From a virus: a DNA stretch of 64,000 nucleotides. The notes beneath the pieces are model-generated. The model was not told where the DNA came from. It saw nothing but the letters and a program-made list of their open reading frames with translations, and searched no databases. The position numbers were made by a program, and so were the translations under genes. Every line of letters begins with the position of its first letter. Position 1 is the first letter of the stretch. Positions 56,500 through 64,000 of the stretch are shown here, piece by piece. The stretch lies in IMG/VR virus record IMGVR_UViG_3300045258_000102, positions 1-64,000 of that record; one strand, 5' to 3'.

Positions 56500-57464
56500 T
56501 CTCCTTCGTTGACTCGCAGGGCCAACGTGTAGCCTCGCGGTGGGTCGTAATAAAACGCACGCGAATCAAGTACCAGCACCACTAGCGCGTAAGGCAGCCC
56601 GAGCGCTTTGCTGATCGCCGCAGCCGTGATCGGCCCGATGGTGCGGCGCATCAGCCGAGCGATCTTGTTTCTGACGTCCTCGGCACTGGCACCGTGAGCA
56701 GCGCACTCCTCGACTCCTGGCGAGAGCAGCATCAGTCGCGACGTCCGCTTTTTCGAGTTTAGCCGACCGCTGGTCTTGGCACCGCGCATAAACCTTCGGT
56801 CACTGAAGACCTTCTCGATCGAGCCGCTGGGGATGTTGACCGCTCTGGCGATCACGTATTGCGGGTGAGCACCGGGATTGGCCTTGAGCCACTGAATGGC
56901 CCGCTGCGTGTGGCCCTCGAGCACGGCCTTGGGCCGCGGGTGCGGCTCGCGCTGGCGATACTTTGGCGGCTTTTCGACCGGCGCGTGCGGCTCGCGAACG
57001 TACCCCGGCCGAGCCCAATTCAGAAACCGCTCGGACATCTGCGGGCTGATACCGAAGATCGCTTCGAGATCCGTCGACGTGCAGGTCGTCACGTCCAGGC
57101 CGCTCAGCGCGAGTTCGTCCAGCGACTTGGCGATCCGCCGATGGTCGCCCGTCTTCAGCTCGCGCACCAGCTCGAGCAGCCTGTCGTTCTCGGCAGCTCG
57201 CTTCAGGAAGTCGAACGGGGTGTCGGAGCGCCGGCAGCGCGCCAGCAGTCGCCGCGTCGCATCTTCGCCCGAACCGTGGTTGCTGGCCGCGATGATTTCT
57301 TGCACGAGGTAACATTGCATGTCGCGCGTCGTGTGGTGCGCTTCGGGGTCGGAGCCGGTGGGCACGAGCAGTGGCGCAAGCCGCTCCGGCTTCGAGCGCA
57401 TGGCGCCGTCACGCGGCGTGAGCACTTGCCGGTTGTGCGGTCGGCCTTTGTTGTATTGCGACAT
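56496..57464 (-). CDS. Putative DNA-binding protein
   Basis: 322 residues from ATG 57464. A helical N-terminal region (YLVQEIIAASNHGSGEDATR), a helix-hairpin-like piece (IFGISPQMSERFLNWARPG), a basic middle, an HTH-like segment (AHPQYVIARAVNIPSGSIEK) and a second one (GPITAAAISKALGLPYALVV). Several short DNA-reading units suggest a regulator or replication protein. No family name. Confidence 0.55.
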   Translation of the reverse strand: MSQYNKGRPHNRQVLTPRDGAMRSKPERLAPLLVPTGSDPEAHHTTRDMQCYLVQEIIAASNHGSGEDATRRLLARCRRSDTPFDFLKRAAENDRLLELVRELKTGDHRRIAKSLDELALSGLDVTTCTSTDLEAIFGISPQMSERFLNWARPGYVREPHAPVEKPPKYRQREPHPRPKAVLEGHTQRAIQWLKANPGAHPQYVIARAVNIPSGSIEKVFSDRRFMRGAKTSGRLNSKKRTSRLMLLSPGVEECAAHGASAEDVRNKIARLMRRTIGPITAAAISKALGLPYALVVLVLDSRAFYYDPPRGYTLALRVNEGE

Positions 57465-57507
57465 GAGTAGTAATGCGATGAGGAGCATGGGTTACTCGGA
57501 CACGCGA

Positions 57508-57843
57508 TCAATTCGTGTCGCTCGGCCCTTCCTGAAGTGCGACTAGAGCTTTCCGAAGCAAATCGACGCACTGCGAATGCTTACCGCGAAAGACGAGATA
57601 GTTGAGCGGCACCGGTGTCTCGTTGCCGCCACCGACGGAAATGCGCAGAATTCCTTGCTCGTCATCGGGCAACTGGCGGACATGCACGCCGCGGGCCTGC
57701 CATTCGCAAATGATCTCTTCGTTTTTCAGGCCGCCGGTGATTTTTGAACGGCCAGCCAAAAAGTCGTCGCTCGCCCTTTCTTCCAGGCGATCCATGAACT
57801 GTCGTCGTAGGTTGTTAGCGTCCGAATCTTGGTGGGTCTGCAT
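57508..57843 (-). CDS. Hypothetical protein
   Basis: 111 residues. Helical N-terminus (LRRQFMDRLEERASDDFLAG) and beta end (VPLNYLVFRGKHSQCVDLLR). No motif known. Bases 57844-57994 upstream of it hold no convincing gene. Confidence 0.6.
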   Translation of the reverse strand: MQTHQDSDANNLRRQFMDRLEERASDDFLAGRSKITGGLKNEEIICEWQARGVHVRQLPDDEQGILRISVGGGNETPVPLNYLVFRGKHSQCVDLLRKALVALQEGPSDTN

Positions 57844-57994
57844 CGCTTCTCCTTACTGCGAGTTAGGTGAGTTATTGCCAGTGAAAATGCCCCACGGCGG
57901 ACGATCTAATCGTTGCAGCTCGGCGGAATTGGGTTGAATTTATCGACGACATGAAAGCGCCGTCCGCTCTGCCGCCGCCAGGGGCGCGGGACGA

Positions 57995-58420
57995 CTACTC
58001 GTCAGAATCGGTTTCCTCTTCCTCGTCTTCCGGCTTCTCGTCGGGAATGCTGCTGACCTCTTCGATCTTCAGTCGTCCGGCACCGGAACTGAAATGCGCC
58101 AACTCAGCGATGTCGACGTCCTTCAGCGAGAACGTGAGGCCGATGCCGATTTGTTTGGCGTTGGCCGAGAAGCCTTTCACATCGAACACGCCCTTAACAG
58201 TCCTGTCCGTGTCGAACGCGGTCTTCTGGCCGTTGCCGTCCTCTCGCTTGCCGAGTACGACCGAGCCGATCAGTCGCCGATTGCAGAACAGTTTATCGGC
58301 TTGCGATGCGCTGCACACGCCGCGATCGATCTTCACGCCCAGTCGGGCCGTCGTCTCGCCGATACTCACGGTTCCGAAGTTGACTCCGCCATCGAATTCC
58401 TTGAAGGTTTTACCTGCCAT
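57995..58420 (-). CDS. Putative DNA-associated protein with acidic tail
   Basis: 141 residues. A beta-type core (GGVNFGTVSIGETTARLGVK, TVKGVFDVKGFSANAKQIGI) and a very acidic end (EKPEDEEEETDSDE). An acidic tail on a small beta domain beside RusA recalls single-strand binding proteins, but no clear OB-fold signature is visible. Well spaced and translated before RusA's neighbour. Confidence 0.6.
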   Translation of the reverse strand: MAGKTFKEFDGGVNFGTVSIGETTARLGVKIDRGVCSASQADKLFCNRRLIGSVVLGKREDGNGQKTAFDTDRTVKGVFDVKGFSANAKQIGIGLTFSLKDVDIAELAHFSSGAGRLKIEEVSSIPDEKPEDEEEETDSDE

Positions 58421-58434
58421 AAAGTTTTCCTTTG

Positions 58435-59016
58435 CTAAAAGGTGGTTGGTGGTCTAAACATCTCCGCCTGCACCGGCTCGGCCGGCACATCCAGCGGCAC
58501 AATCTCGATCTCGACGCACGGCTGCGTCCCCAGCGGGCAATAGAACTTCTCAACCGGGCCGGTGACCGTCTGCGCGTCGTCGACGTACAAGACGCCCGTG
58601 AGTGCGTCCTCGACGGCACGAGCCAGCTTGAGGCGATCGGGGCGCACGGTGTGCATCGCGTCCGAGTACCGCGCCTTGAGCAGCCCAGCATTCTTGCCAG
58701 TGCCGAAGTGGTAGCCCGGGCGCTCGAGGTAGAACCGAAGTTTCAATTCCAGCGGGCCGGCCAGCGGATCCATGCCCGCGAACTTGGCCTTGGCCTCGCG
58801 AGTGATCTTCTGCATCCAGGGCGTCGAGTTCGGGTTGTCGTCTCGCACGTACTGCATCGGCCTGCCGCTGGCGGTCTTCTTCGGTGTCCGGAACGGCCTA
58901 CCGTCGACGTCGTAGACGACTTTGCCCGTCGCTGGGTCGACGACGTCCTTGTAGACCGTGACCGGGATCTTGGAACCACGTGGCTCGGGTTTTCCTCGAA
59001 CGGTGAGGGCGATCAC
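58435..59016 (-). CDS. RusA-family Holliday junction resolvase
   Basis: 193 residues from GTG 59016 (CAGGGAGGTGCGGC ahead). MIALTVRGKPEPRGSKIPVT at the start and HTVRPDRLKLARAVEDALTG then VLYVDDAQTV give the RusA aspartates (Asp127, Asp137, Asp146/147) that hold metal and cut four-way junctions. Longer than E. coli RusA by about 70 residues at the N-terminal insert. Resolves branched DNA before packaging. The stop of the DUF6475 gene overlaps its start. Confidence 0.88.
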   Translation of the reverse strand: MIALTVRGKPEPRGSKIPVTVYKDVVDPATGKVVYDVDGRPFRTPKKTASGRPMQYVRDDNPNSTPWMQKITREAKAKFAGMDPLAGPLELKLRFYLERPGYHFGTGKNAGLLKARYSDAMHTVRPDRLKLARAVEDALTGVLYVDDAQTVTGPVEKFYCPLGTQPCVEIEIVPLDVPAEPVQAEMFRPPTTF

Positions 59017-59705
59017 GCCGCACCTCCCTGGTCACCTGATTGGTCCGTCAGCTGCTTCACCACGTCGCCAATCGTCTTCGGACCGCCGTCGGCAATCCGT
59101 TCTCGTCGATCGCTGCCGTCAACTGGCGGCGCCAACACTGGCTGCGACGTGCCGATCCGCAGCGTCTCGCCCGTGTAGGCGTTGAGCTTGCCGAGAATCC
59201 GGTCCGGAAACTGGCTGTTGGCGATCTCGGTTCGCCCCGTGAGTGGTCGCCTCAGCTCCTCGGAAATACGACCGGAGTTGCACAGCCGCACGTACGTTTC
59301 CTTGAACGACTTCTTGAGCCACACGAAGTAATCGTCTCCACACTTCTCGCAGCAGTGGATCCAGCCGCCCAAGAGTCGCACAGTGGCGTTGATGATCCCG
59401 TCGTCGAACGTCACCGAGTGATCCGAGCCCTCCATGCTCACAGCCCGATCAAACTCGTGCCACGCGATGTCGGCTCGTGCCTCGAAGGTCGCGCCGCCGG
59501 TCACCGCCGCCTGCCGCAGCTGACCTGGCGTCGGCATAAAGCCGCTCGGAGAGCAAAGTAATCTGGTCGTCGCAGCGTCCAAATCGTCGTCCGAAACGTG
59601 TGACAAAGCGATCTCGTACGCCTTGAAAGTCAAGGCAGTCGGATGGCGGTTGTATGCCTCGCAGAGCGTGCCGACGACGGCTGCGATCTTCGGTTTGCTA
59701 GCCAT
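59013..59705 (-). CDS. DUF6475 replication-associated protein
   Basis: 230 residues from ATG 59705. Helical N-terminus (KIAAVVGTLCEAYNRHPTAL) with PTPGQLRQAAVTGG, then FDDGIINATVRLLGGW, the DUF6475 signature, and helical SFKETYVRLCNSG. Members accompany phage replication initiators as probable helicase loaders. Its start overlaps the DUF1376 stop in ATGGCTAG. The pair resembles initiator-loader couples of lambda O/P type by context. Confidence 0.75.
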   Translation of the reverse strand: MASKPKIAAVVGTLCEAYNRHPTALTFKAYEIALSHVSDDDLDAATTRLLCSPSGFMPTPGQLRQAAVTGGATFEARADIAWHEFDRAVSMEGSDHSVTFDDGIINATVRLLGGWIHCCEKCGDDYFVWLKKSFKETYVRLCNSGRISEELRRPLTGRTEIANSQFPDRILGKLNAYTGETLRIGTSQPVLAPPVDGSDRRERIADGGPKTIGDVVKQLTDQSGDQGGAA

Positions 59706-60507
59706 CGAACCCTCCCAGAAATTGTTCGGCCGCGGTGCGTGTCCCGCGCGGGTCTCGACGCGATCGCTGCCACGTCGCTGGATCGTCGTCGTACTGGCCG
59801 GCGTTGAGCCAAGTTGCCGGGTGTGGAATGTATTGCGTGTCGCCATTCGCCAACTCCGAGGCGGAGAATGCACGCACGCGGTCGAGCAGGAATGCGTGCG
59901 GGTCGTCCGACCCTGGACCGGCCTCGACTGGTCGCGATTTGATCACTCGAACCGCGAGATCGTAGGCTTTTTTGGCACTGCGCTTAGCGATCTTGTTGGG
60001 AACGAACGCCCAGAAACGATCAAATGGAGTTTCAGTTCCATTTTCAGATTCATGTTCATCTTCAGTTACATTTACATCTTCAACCCGCGATGCTATTTTT
60101 TGCCGCTTGCTTTGCGATGCGTCTGCCATAGCAATCGCATTGCCGATGCCATCTGAACTGCCATCGGATTTGCCACCCCAGCGAGATTCAGCGCCGGCCC
60201 TTCCAGCTGATGACCGAACGCGCTTCAGTCGTTTCAGCTCGGAACGTATTTTCTCTAGGCGACCGTTTTTCAGTTGACCGTTTCCAAGGTCCTTGAACTT
60301 TGCCCGAACAGCTGGCCATGCGTCAGACATTTCGGCCGGTGACGCGCCGGCGATCCTGCCCACCTTCACAGCGTCGTCGGGCACCCAGAACTTGTGCCAT
60401 TGGTGACAAAGACAGCGGATGTAGATGCCGACCTCGGTCGGCGACATTTCCAGCGTGCCGGCGGTGAAGTCTTCTGGGTAGAACAGAAAAGCTGGGTACT
60501 CAGCCAT
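59698..60507 (-). CDS. DUF1376 replication protein
   Basis: 269 residues from ATG 60507 (TGATG overlap). N-terminal DUF1376 winged-helix-type domain: YPAFLFYPEDFTAGTLEMSP, TEVGIYIRCLCHQWHKFWV. A Ser/Asp/Glu linker follows, then a C-terminal part (DRFWAFVPNKIAKRSAKKAY, with PHPATWLNAGQYDDDP). This split plan is common among phage replication initiators, the C-terminal part probably meeting the loader. The origin itself is not recognised here. Confidence 0.85.
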   Translation of the reverse strand: MAEYPAFLFYPEDFTAGTLEMSPTEVGIYIRCLCHQWHKFWVPDDAVKVGRIAGASPAEMSDAWPAVRAKFKDLGNGQLKNGRLEKIRSELKRLKRVRSSAGRAGAESRWGGKSDGSSDGIGNAIAMADASQSKRQKIASRVEDVNVTEDEHESENGTETPFDRFWAFVPNKIAKRSAKKAYDLAVRVIKSRPVEAGPGSDDPHAFLLDRVRAFSASELANGDTQYIPHPATWLNAGQYDDDPATWQRSRRDPRGTRTAAEQFLGGFDG

Positions 60508-60710
60508 CAACGCTGCTTCCTTCGCGGGTGTCGTTCGCGTTCTTCCTTTGCCATCGCCGACCGCACCGGGTCGTTGTGGCTGGCCACGATGCCGTCATCC
60601 ACTCCGTCGAAGAAGGCGCCGCATTTTCGGCACTTGAAGATGTCGCCGACCGGTTGCGCATTTTTGCGACCGCACTGCGGGCATTGGGGTGGTTTGTTCT
60701 TACTCGTCAC
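60507..60710 (-). CDS. Small zinc-ribbon protein
   Basis: 67 residues from GTG 60710 (GGAGGGATGCGAA ahead); the longer frame overlaps the upstream gene. QCPQCGRKNAQPVGDIFKC then RKCGAFFDGVDDG is a four-Cys ribbon (CxxC-x13-CxxC). Basic tail. Next to the replication initiator, so it may bind its DNA or a polymerase. Confidence 0.7.
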   Translation of the reverse strand: MTSKNKPPQCPQCGRKNAQPVGDIFKCRKCGAFFDGVDDGIVASHNDPVRSAMAKEERERHPRRKQR

Positions 60711-61146
60711 TTCGCATCCCTCCTTCCACGCAAGCGTCGAGCGCCGCCATAAAGTCAGCGTCGTAGTCAATGTTGCGCTTCCAGTAGTCCATCTTTACGA
60801 GACGCTTTGCGCTAATTCGAATCCCGCGCAGATCGTTGATGTCGGCCAAGTAGCGCACGGACTGATGCGGGTGGCCCTGCGCCATGGCCCAGAGCCTAGC
60901 CTCGTAAACACTCGCCGCCAGCACGTACCAATACCCATCCGGTCCTGGCGACCATTCATCGCGTTCGCGATCTCTTCGAGTCTTCACCGCCTCCACAATC
61001 CGCTCCGCCGGCACCAGCGCCACAGTAAGCTGCTCCGGCGTCGGGTAGTCCTTGCAGAGCTCGCCGTCGAGCTCCATGTGCTGCAGGTCAGTCGCCAGCA
61101 GGATCGCGGCTAGGTCGTATTTATCGAGGTACATATAGTCTTTCAC
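60700..61146 (-). CDS. Hypothetical protein
   Basis: 148 residues from GTG 61146 (GTGA overlap). Helical (DLAAILLATDLQHMELDGEL, ARLWAMAQGHPHQSVRYLAD) and acidic at the ends. No family recognised. Starts the run of tightly coupled genes leading to the replication pair. Confidence 0.55.
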   Translation of the reverse strand: MKDYMYLDKYDLAAILLATDLQHMELDGELCKDYPTPEQLTVALVPAERIVEAVKTRRDRERDEWSPGPDGYWYVLAASVYEARLWAMAQGHPHQSVRYLADINDLRGIRISAKRLVKMDYWKRNIDYDADFMAALDACVEGGMRSDE

Positions 61147-61367
61147 GCGTTGATGAACGATGCTTCGTCGTATGCCATCGAGGCGCCGATCACCTTCCGC
61201 TGGTCGTTCTCGGCTTGCATCCCGTAGATGCGCGCTAGCTTGTCGACGGATCGCTCAAACTGGTTGATCGCCTCGGTGAAGTTCATGCCAGGAAACTGCT
61301 CCATCGCGCTCTTGAGCGAATAGGCAGCACGTTCAAATCTCTCCGAGAGAAGGTTGACGTTGTTCAC
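61143..61367 (-). CDS. Small helical protein
   Basis: 74 residues from GTG 61367, overlapping the stop of the GH10-CAP gene (GTGA). Helical (NLLSERFERAAYSLKSAMEQ, then FERSVDKLARIYGMQAEN). Its start region GGGAGGATGCGAAGTGA is nearly the same as that at 60710. Confidence 0.6.
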   Translation of the reverse strand: MNNVNLLSERFERAAYSLKSAMEQFPGMNFTEAINQFERSVDKLARIYGMQAENDQRKVIGASMAYDEASFINA

Positions 61368-63139
61368 TTCGCATCCTCCCGGCCGAAGACCGCGATCCAG
61401 TTCCGTCCCCGGTGCGCCACACCGACGCGATCGAAATTCATCTCGACCCATCTGTTATTCAGGTTGATCTTGCCCAAAAGCTGCTGCCGATGTCCGAAGC
61501 TCAGCACCCAGCCGTGGACCATTTCACCGACCGACCACGCGCCGGATCCGTCGTCCTGGGCCAGGTCGTCCGTTGCCGTGCCCTTAAAGCCGAAGCGATG
61601 GGCGGAGGCTTCCACGCCACAGCCTTCGGCGAAGTGGTCGTACCACTGAACCCGGTGGCGAGCGCACTGCATCAAGCACGGATCGACGACCAGTGCCGGC
61701 TTAGCGTAGGCGGCCCGCTCGGCGTTGATGCGCGTGACCATCGTTTGCTCGGTGCTTGAGAGCGGCGTCTCGGCCCGCGCCACGGTCGGCAGTAAGCAGA
61801 GCAGCGCGAGCACCACGCGACACCGTCGCTTGAGCATTCGGCCAATCATCGAGTTAAGACCGATGTAGGCGAGAAGAGCGATCAGGGCGAGTATCCACGT
61901 GCGCGGCTCCGGAACTGCCTTGATCGAGAGCCCGGTCGACTTCGTCAGCGTGAACGCCTTGCCGCCGATCGAGTAGTCGCCAAGGTAGCCGGTGAACGAT
62001 ACGAACCCATTCGCGTCGGCCTTCGCCGTCAGGTTGGTCATCACCGACTTGATGAACGCCTGCCACGCGGCACCAGCGGGGGTCTGCGTGTACCTGCCGT
62101 TGCTGAGGTTGTACAGCGCCATCGTCGGCGCCCAATCCTGCGAACTACCGGTGTTGACCCATGTCCAGTCGTAGACGCCTGTGGTCAGCGGATTGCCGTA
62201 CATCATGCGTAGCGTCTGGTTCATCAGGACGTCGGTGTTCTTGAGCCCGGAGAAGCCACCGAGTTCTGTGAGCACGCTTGGCAATCCGAGAGCGTTGAGC
62301 TTGGCGAGGTTGGATGCGATGCTCGACGGCGTCGGCAGGGCTTCGCCCGACCAGCCCAAGTAATCTTCCATGCCGAGCTCACCGACGTAGCCGCCCGCGG
62401 CCTGGATCTCCTTAACGTCGTTCAGGTATGCCGTGGTGAACCTGCCATTGAACAGATGGTCGTTGTTCACGCCGGCCTGCAGGCTCGGCATCTTGACGTG
62501 GATCTGGTTGTAGATGCTGGCGACGTTGCTATATCCGATCGCCTTGACCCAGTCGGTCACGCTGCTGGACTCGTTGAACACGTCCATCTGCGTGTAGTGC
62601 TGGTGCGTATCGTTCAGCACATAGTTCACGCGGCCCTGCAGCCACGTTACCAGTTGTTTCTTGGCGTTGGAGTCGCCGCCCATCGCCTTCTTCTGCAAGG
62701 AGTTGAGCCAGGACGGCTGGCCTTCCTCCGTGTTGTAGGCCAGCGTGTGGAACCGCGTGCTCAGTTTGTTTTTCGTAGCGAAGTCGTTGAACAGGTCGAT
62801 CGCTCCGAAGTCAATCCTGCCCTTCGTCGATTCCATGTCCATCGGGTAACCGCCGCCGCGAGGCGTGATTGAATTGGCGTTTGCCAGGATCAGGGCCGAT
62901 GCTGTCTTGTTCTGCAGTTGGTCGCTTCCGGCGCCGACCCCGAAGTTGAATGCGTTGCGCGTCATGTTGACAGCAACAGATTGGCCAGGCTGAAAGCCAC
63001 CAATTGTCGCTGTCGCAGTTCGATACTTGGCAATGTTGGCATCCGCCGTGGCCAGCGCGGCGCTGTCCGACGACGAGAGCGCCGCTGATGCTGGTGACGC
63101 CAGCAGCAACAGGGTGAGGGTGGTGAGGATTCGGTTCAT
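61364..63139 (-). CDS. GH10 xylanase-like / PEP-CTERM / CAP-domain protein
   Basis: 591 residues with CGAAAGGAAATCGCC before ATG 63139. Signal peptide 1-19. Residues about 50-370 are a GH10 barrel: FNFGVGAGSDQL, DVFNES with Glu190 (acid/base) and SVLTELGGFSG with Glu292 (nucleophile), then GVYDWTWVN. Residues 409-439 are a full PEP-CTERM signal (VPEPRTWILALIALLAYIGL plus basic RMLKRR). It continues without a stop into a second signal-like stretch (RVVLALLCLLPTVARAE) and a CAP domain (MVTRINAERAAYAKPAL, GWVLSFGHRQQLLG). Two exported proteins seem joined in one frame. ATG for LKRR (near 61837) could restart translation but has no clear ribosome site. Exported host-surface enzymes are rare as phage cargo. 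Confidence 0.8.
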   Translation of the reverse strand: MNRILTTLTLLLLASPASAALSSSDSAALATADANIAKYRTATATIGGFQPGQSVAVNMTRNAFNFGVGAGSDQLQNKTASALILANANSITPRGGGYPMDMESTKGRIDFGAIDLFNDFATKNKLSTRFHTLAYNTEEGQPSWLNSLQKKAMGGDSNAKKQLVTWLQGRVNYVLNDTHQHYTQMDVFNESSSVTDWVKAIGYSNVASIYNQIHVKMPSLQAGVNNDHLFNGRFTTAYLNDVKEIQAAGGYVGELGMEDYLGWSGEALPTPSSIASNLAKLNALGLPSVLTELGGFSGLKNTDVLMNQTLRMMYGNPLTTGVYDWTWVNTGSSQDWAPTMALYNLSNGRYTQTPAGAAWQAFIKSVMTNLTAKADANGFVSFTGYLGDYSIGGKAFTLTKSTGLSIKAVPEPRTWILALIALLAYIGLNSMIGRMLKRRCRVVLALLCLLPTVARAETPLSSTEQTMVTRINAERAAYAKPALVVDPCLMQCARHRVQWYDHFAEGCGVEASAHRFGFKGTATDDLAQDDGSGAWSVGEMVHGWVLSFGHRQQLLGKINLNNRWVEMNFDRVGVAHRGRNWIAVFGREDAK

Positions 63140-63154
63140 GGCGATTTCCTTTCG

Positions 63155-63889
63155 TTACAGGGTTCTTGTATCGATCCACCACGCGACCAGAAACGCGAGC
63201 GGGTTCTTTGTCGTGGGATGATAGATTCGTCCGATGACGAGCGGGTCGGCCTTGCGCTGCGCTGGAAGGACGCCAATCTCGTCGAATACTTTGGCCGCCA
63301 GCGCTCGGCAAGTCGCGTCCATGACAATCGGCTGCGCGAGTGAGATTGGGAATTCGATCTCTTGGAATTCCTTGGGGAAATAACGAGTGAGCACCTTCTG
63401 GTCGCCAGCAGCCGGATACTCGCGCTGATAGATGATTGGATTCGGGCTGCGGTTTTCACCCTTCCCGATCGGCGGATTGTTTGAGGACTGGGGAAACGAC
63501 GACCAGCTTGACTCGCTGCTGTCGGCTTTCGGGCGTTTTCTGGTCGTCCTGATGGCGATTACGCTGACCGGGAAGTTCGGCACAATCGCGTAGCCAGCCT
63601 CCACGGCCGCTAGGCATTTCTCGTAGTACTGGACCCGCGCCAATGCGTTGTTTGCCTGTCGCTCGAACGGTCCGAGCTTCCAGCCGGCCTTTGCCGCCGT
63701 CTCGAGGCACTCGCACATTTCTTTTTCGTCGGCACGTACGATCTCGAGCTTGGCGCGAAACCACTCGGCGAGTTTCGTTTGCGCCTCGCGCATTTCGGCC
63801 GGATTCATCGCCACGAGTTGCATCTCGTCGCTGACGTCGCTTACTGTCGTCGAAGGTACTGAGCCTGCTGTCGCTAGTGACGTGGACAT
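63155..63889 (-). CDS. Hypothetical protein
   Basis: 244 residues. Charged helices at the start (TKLAEWFRAKLEIVRADEKE, ERQANNALARVQYYEKCLAA), a Ser-rich linker (SSESSWSSFPQSSNNPP) and a mixed end with WWIDTRTL. The N-terminal half suggests a coiled coil. No family named. First complete gene of the right block in this window. Confidence 0.55.
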   Translation of the reverse strand: MSTSLATAGSVPSTTVSDVSDEMQLVAMNPAEMREAQTKLAEWFRAKLEIVRADEKEMCECLETAAKAGWKLGPFERQANNALARVQYYEKCLAAVEAGYAIVPNFPVSVIAIRTTRKRPKADSSESSWSSFPQSSNNPPIGKGENRSPNPIIYQREYPAAGDQKVLTRYFPKEFQEIEFPISLAQPIVMDATCRALAAKVFDEIGVLPAQRKADPLVIGRIYHPTTKNPLAFLVAWWIDTRTL

Positions 63890-63892
63890 TGA

Positions 63893-64000
63893 TTAGCTCC
63901 TGTTGGTGGCCACTGACAGTGGCACGTACTTCGGGCAACCGTAGACCGCCTTCGGCACGAAGTCGCCCATCGCCTCGTACTTGGCCAGCCGCTTGCGAAT
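63893..64000 (-). CDS. Partial gene at the right edge
   Basis: The last 35 residues of a protein whose start is outside the window (IRKRLAKYEAMGDFVPKAVY, then CPKYVPLSVATNRS); TAA at 63893-63895. Too short for a function. Its stop lies 3 bases before ATG 63889. Confidence 0.6.
   Translation of the reverse strand: MRKRLAKYEAMGDFVPKAVYGCPKYVPLSVATNRS

Noticed and set aside
57900-57994. Short minus-strand frame with FHVVDKFNPIPPSCND
   Set aside because: Looks protein-like but has no start codon and no room; kept out as a gene.
1-64000. CRISPR array
   Set aside because: No regularly spaced direct repeats were seen on either strand.
1-64000. Insertion sequence or transposase
   Set aside because: The only recombinase is the serine enzyme at 40282; no transposase motif or terminal repeats with target duplication were found.

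Overview
The window looks like most of the genome of a temperate, short-tailed (podovirus-like) phage, or a prophage. Its host is probably a planctomycete or another bacterium with a PEP-CTERM export system. The evidence for a podovirus is a terminase, portal, scaffold and major capsid set, followed by a head-tail adaptor, a tail-tubular-B-like protein and three large internal virion proteins, with no tail tube, sheath or tape measure. The host guess rests on two PEP-CTERM sorting signals (end of the partial gene at 3-137, middle of the gene at 61364-63139) and on cysteine-rich secreted proteins; it is an inference. Both window ends cut genes. Whether the flanks are host chromosome or more phage cannot be decided here.

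Layout. (1) 1-911, plus strand: 3' end of a PEP-CTERM protein, a structured non-coding stretch, and an HNH gene. (2) 914-33358, minus strand: the late block. In transcription order it holds adsorption and fibre genes (33-28 kb), terminase region and portal (28-23 kb), scaffold and capsid (22-20 kb), adaptor, tailspike and tail genes (19-10.5 kb) and internal virion proteins (10.5-0.9 kb). Three terminator-like hairpins sit around the capsid genes. (3) 33.4-36.3 kb: a low-density boundary with two DUF6527 paralogues, about 580 bases without a gene and a decaying cluster of three small genes. (4) 36.3-41.0 kb, plus strand: a strong sigma70-like promoter and leader, then about 13 small overlapping genes (many zinc ribbons), an XRE regulator, an HNH endonuclease and a serine recombinase. 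(5) 41-64 kb, minus strand: DNA replication and recombination genes (DUF1376 and DUF6475 proteins, RusA, a HerA/VirD4-like ATPase, a cytosine methyltransferase) upstream, then accessory genes, then an envelope/lysis-like region with a YiiX-like NlpC/P60 peptidase, a papain-like peptidase, an anchored thioredoxin-like protein and several small membrane proteins.

How the parts fit. The serine recombinase and XRE repressor imply lysogeny. DUF1376 and DUF6475 proteins are the likely replication initiator and loader. RusA resolves branched DNA before packaging. The late block builds a capsid with a short tail carrying two probable glycan-binding or degrading appendages (a BNR/LamG fibre and a beta-helix tailspike) and one unusual Ig plus trypsin-like protein. 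The GH10 xylanase / PEP-CTERM / CAP gene, the thioredoxin-like protein and the papain-like peptidase look like cargo acting on the host surface or envelope.

The most unusual items are: the GH10-PEP-CTERM-CAP fusion; the trypsin-like protein among the structural genes; the redox/protease lysis cassette; a nested gene ending at a G-AAA-AAG-TAG site just before the terminase; a homing endonuclease fused in frame to a phage gene; and a membrane-protein gene split by one in-frame TAG. All functional calls come from reading motifs by eye; no database search was run.
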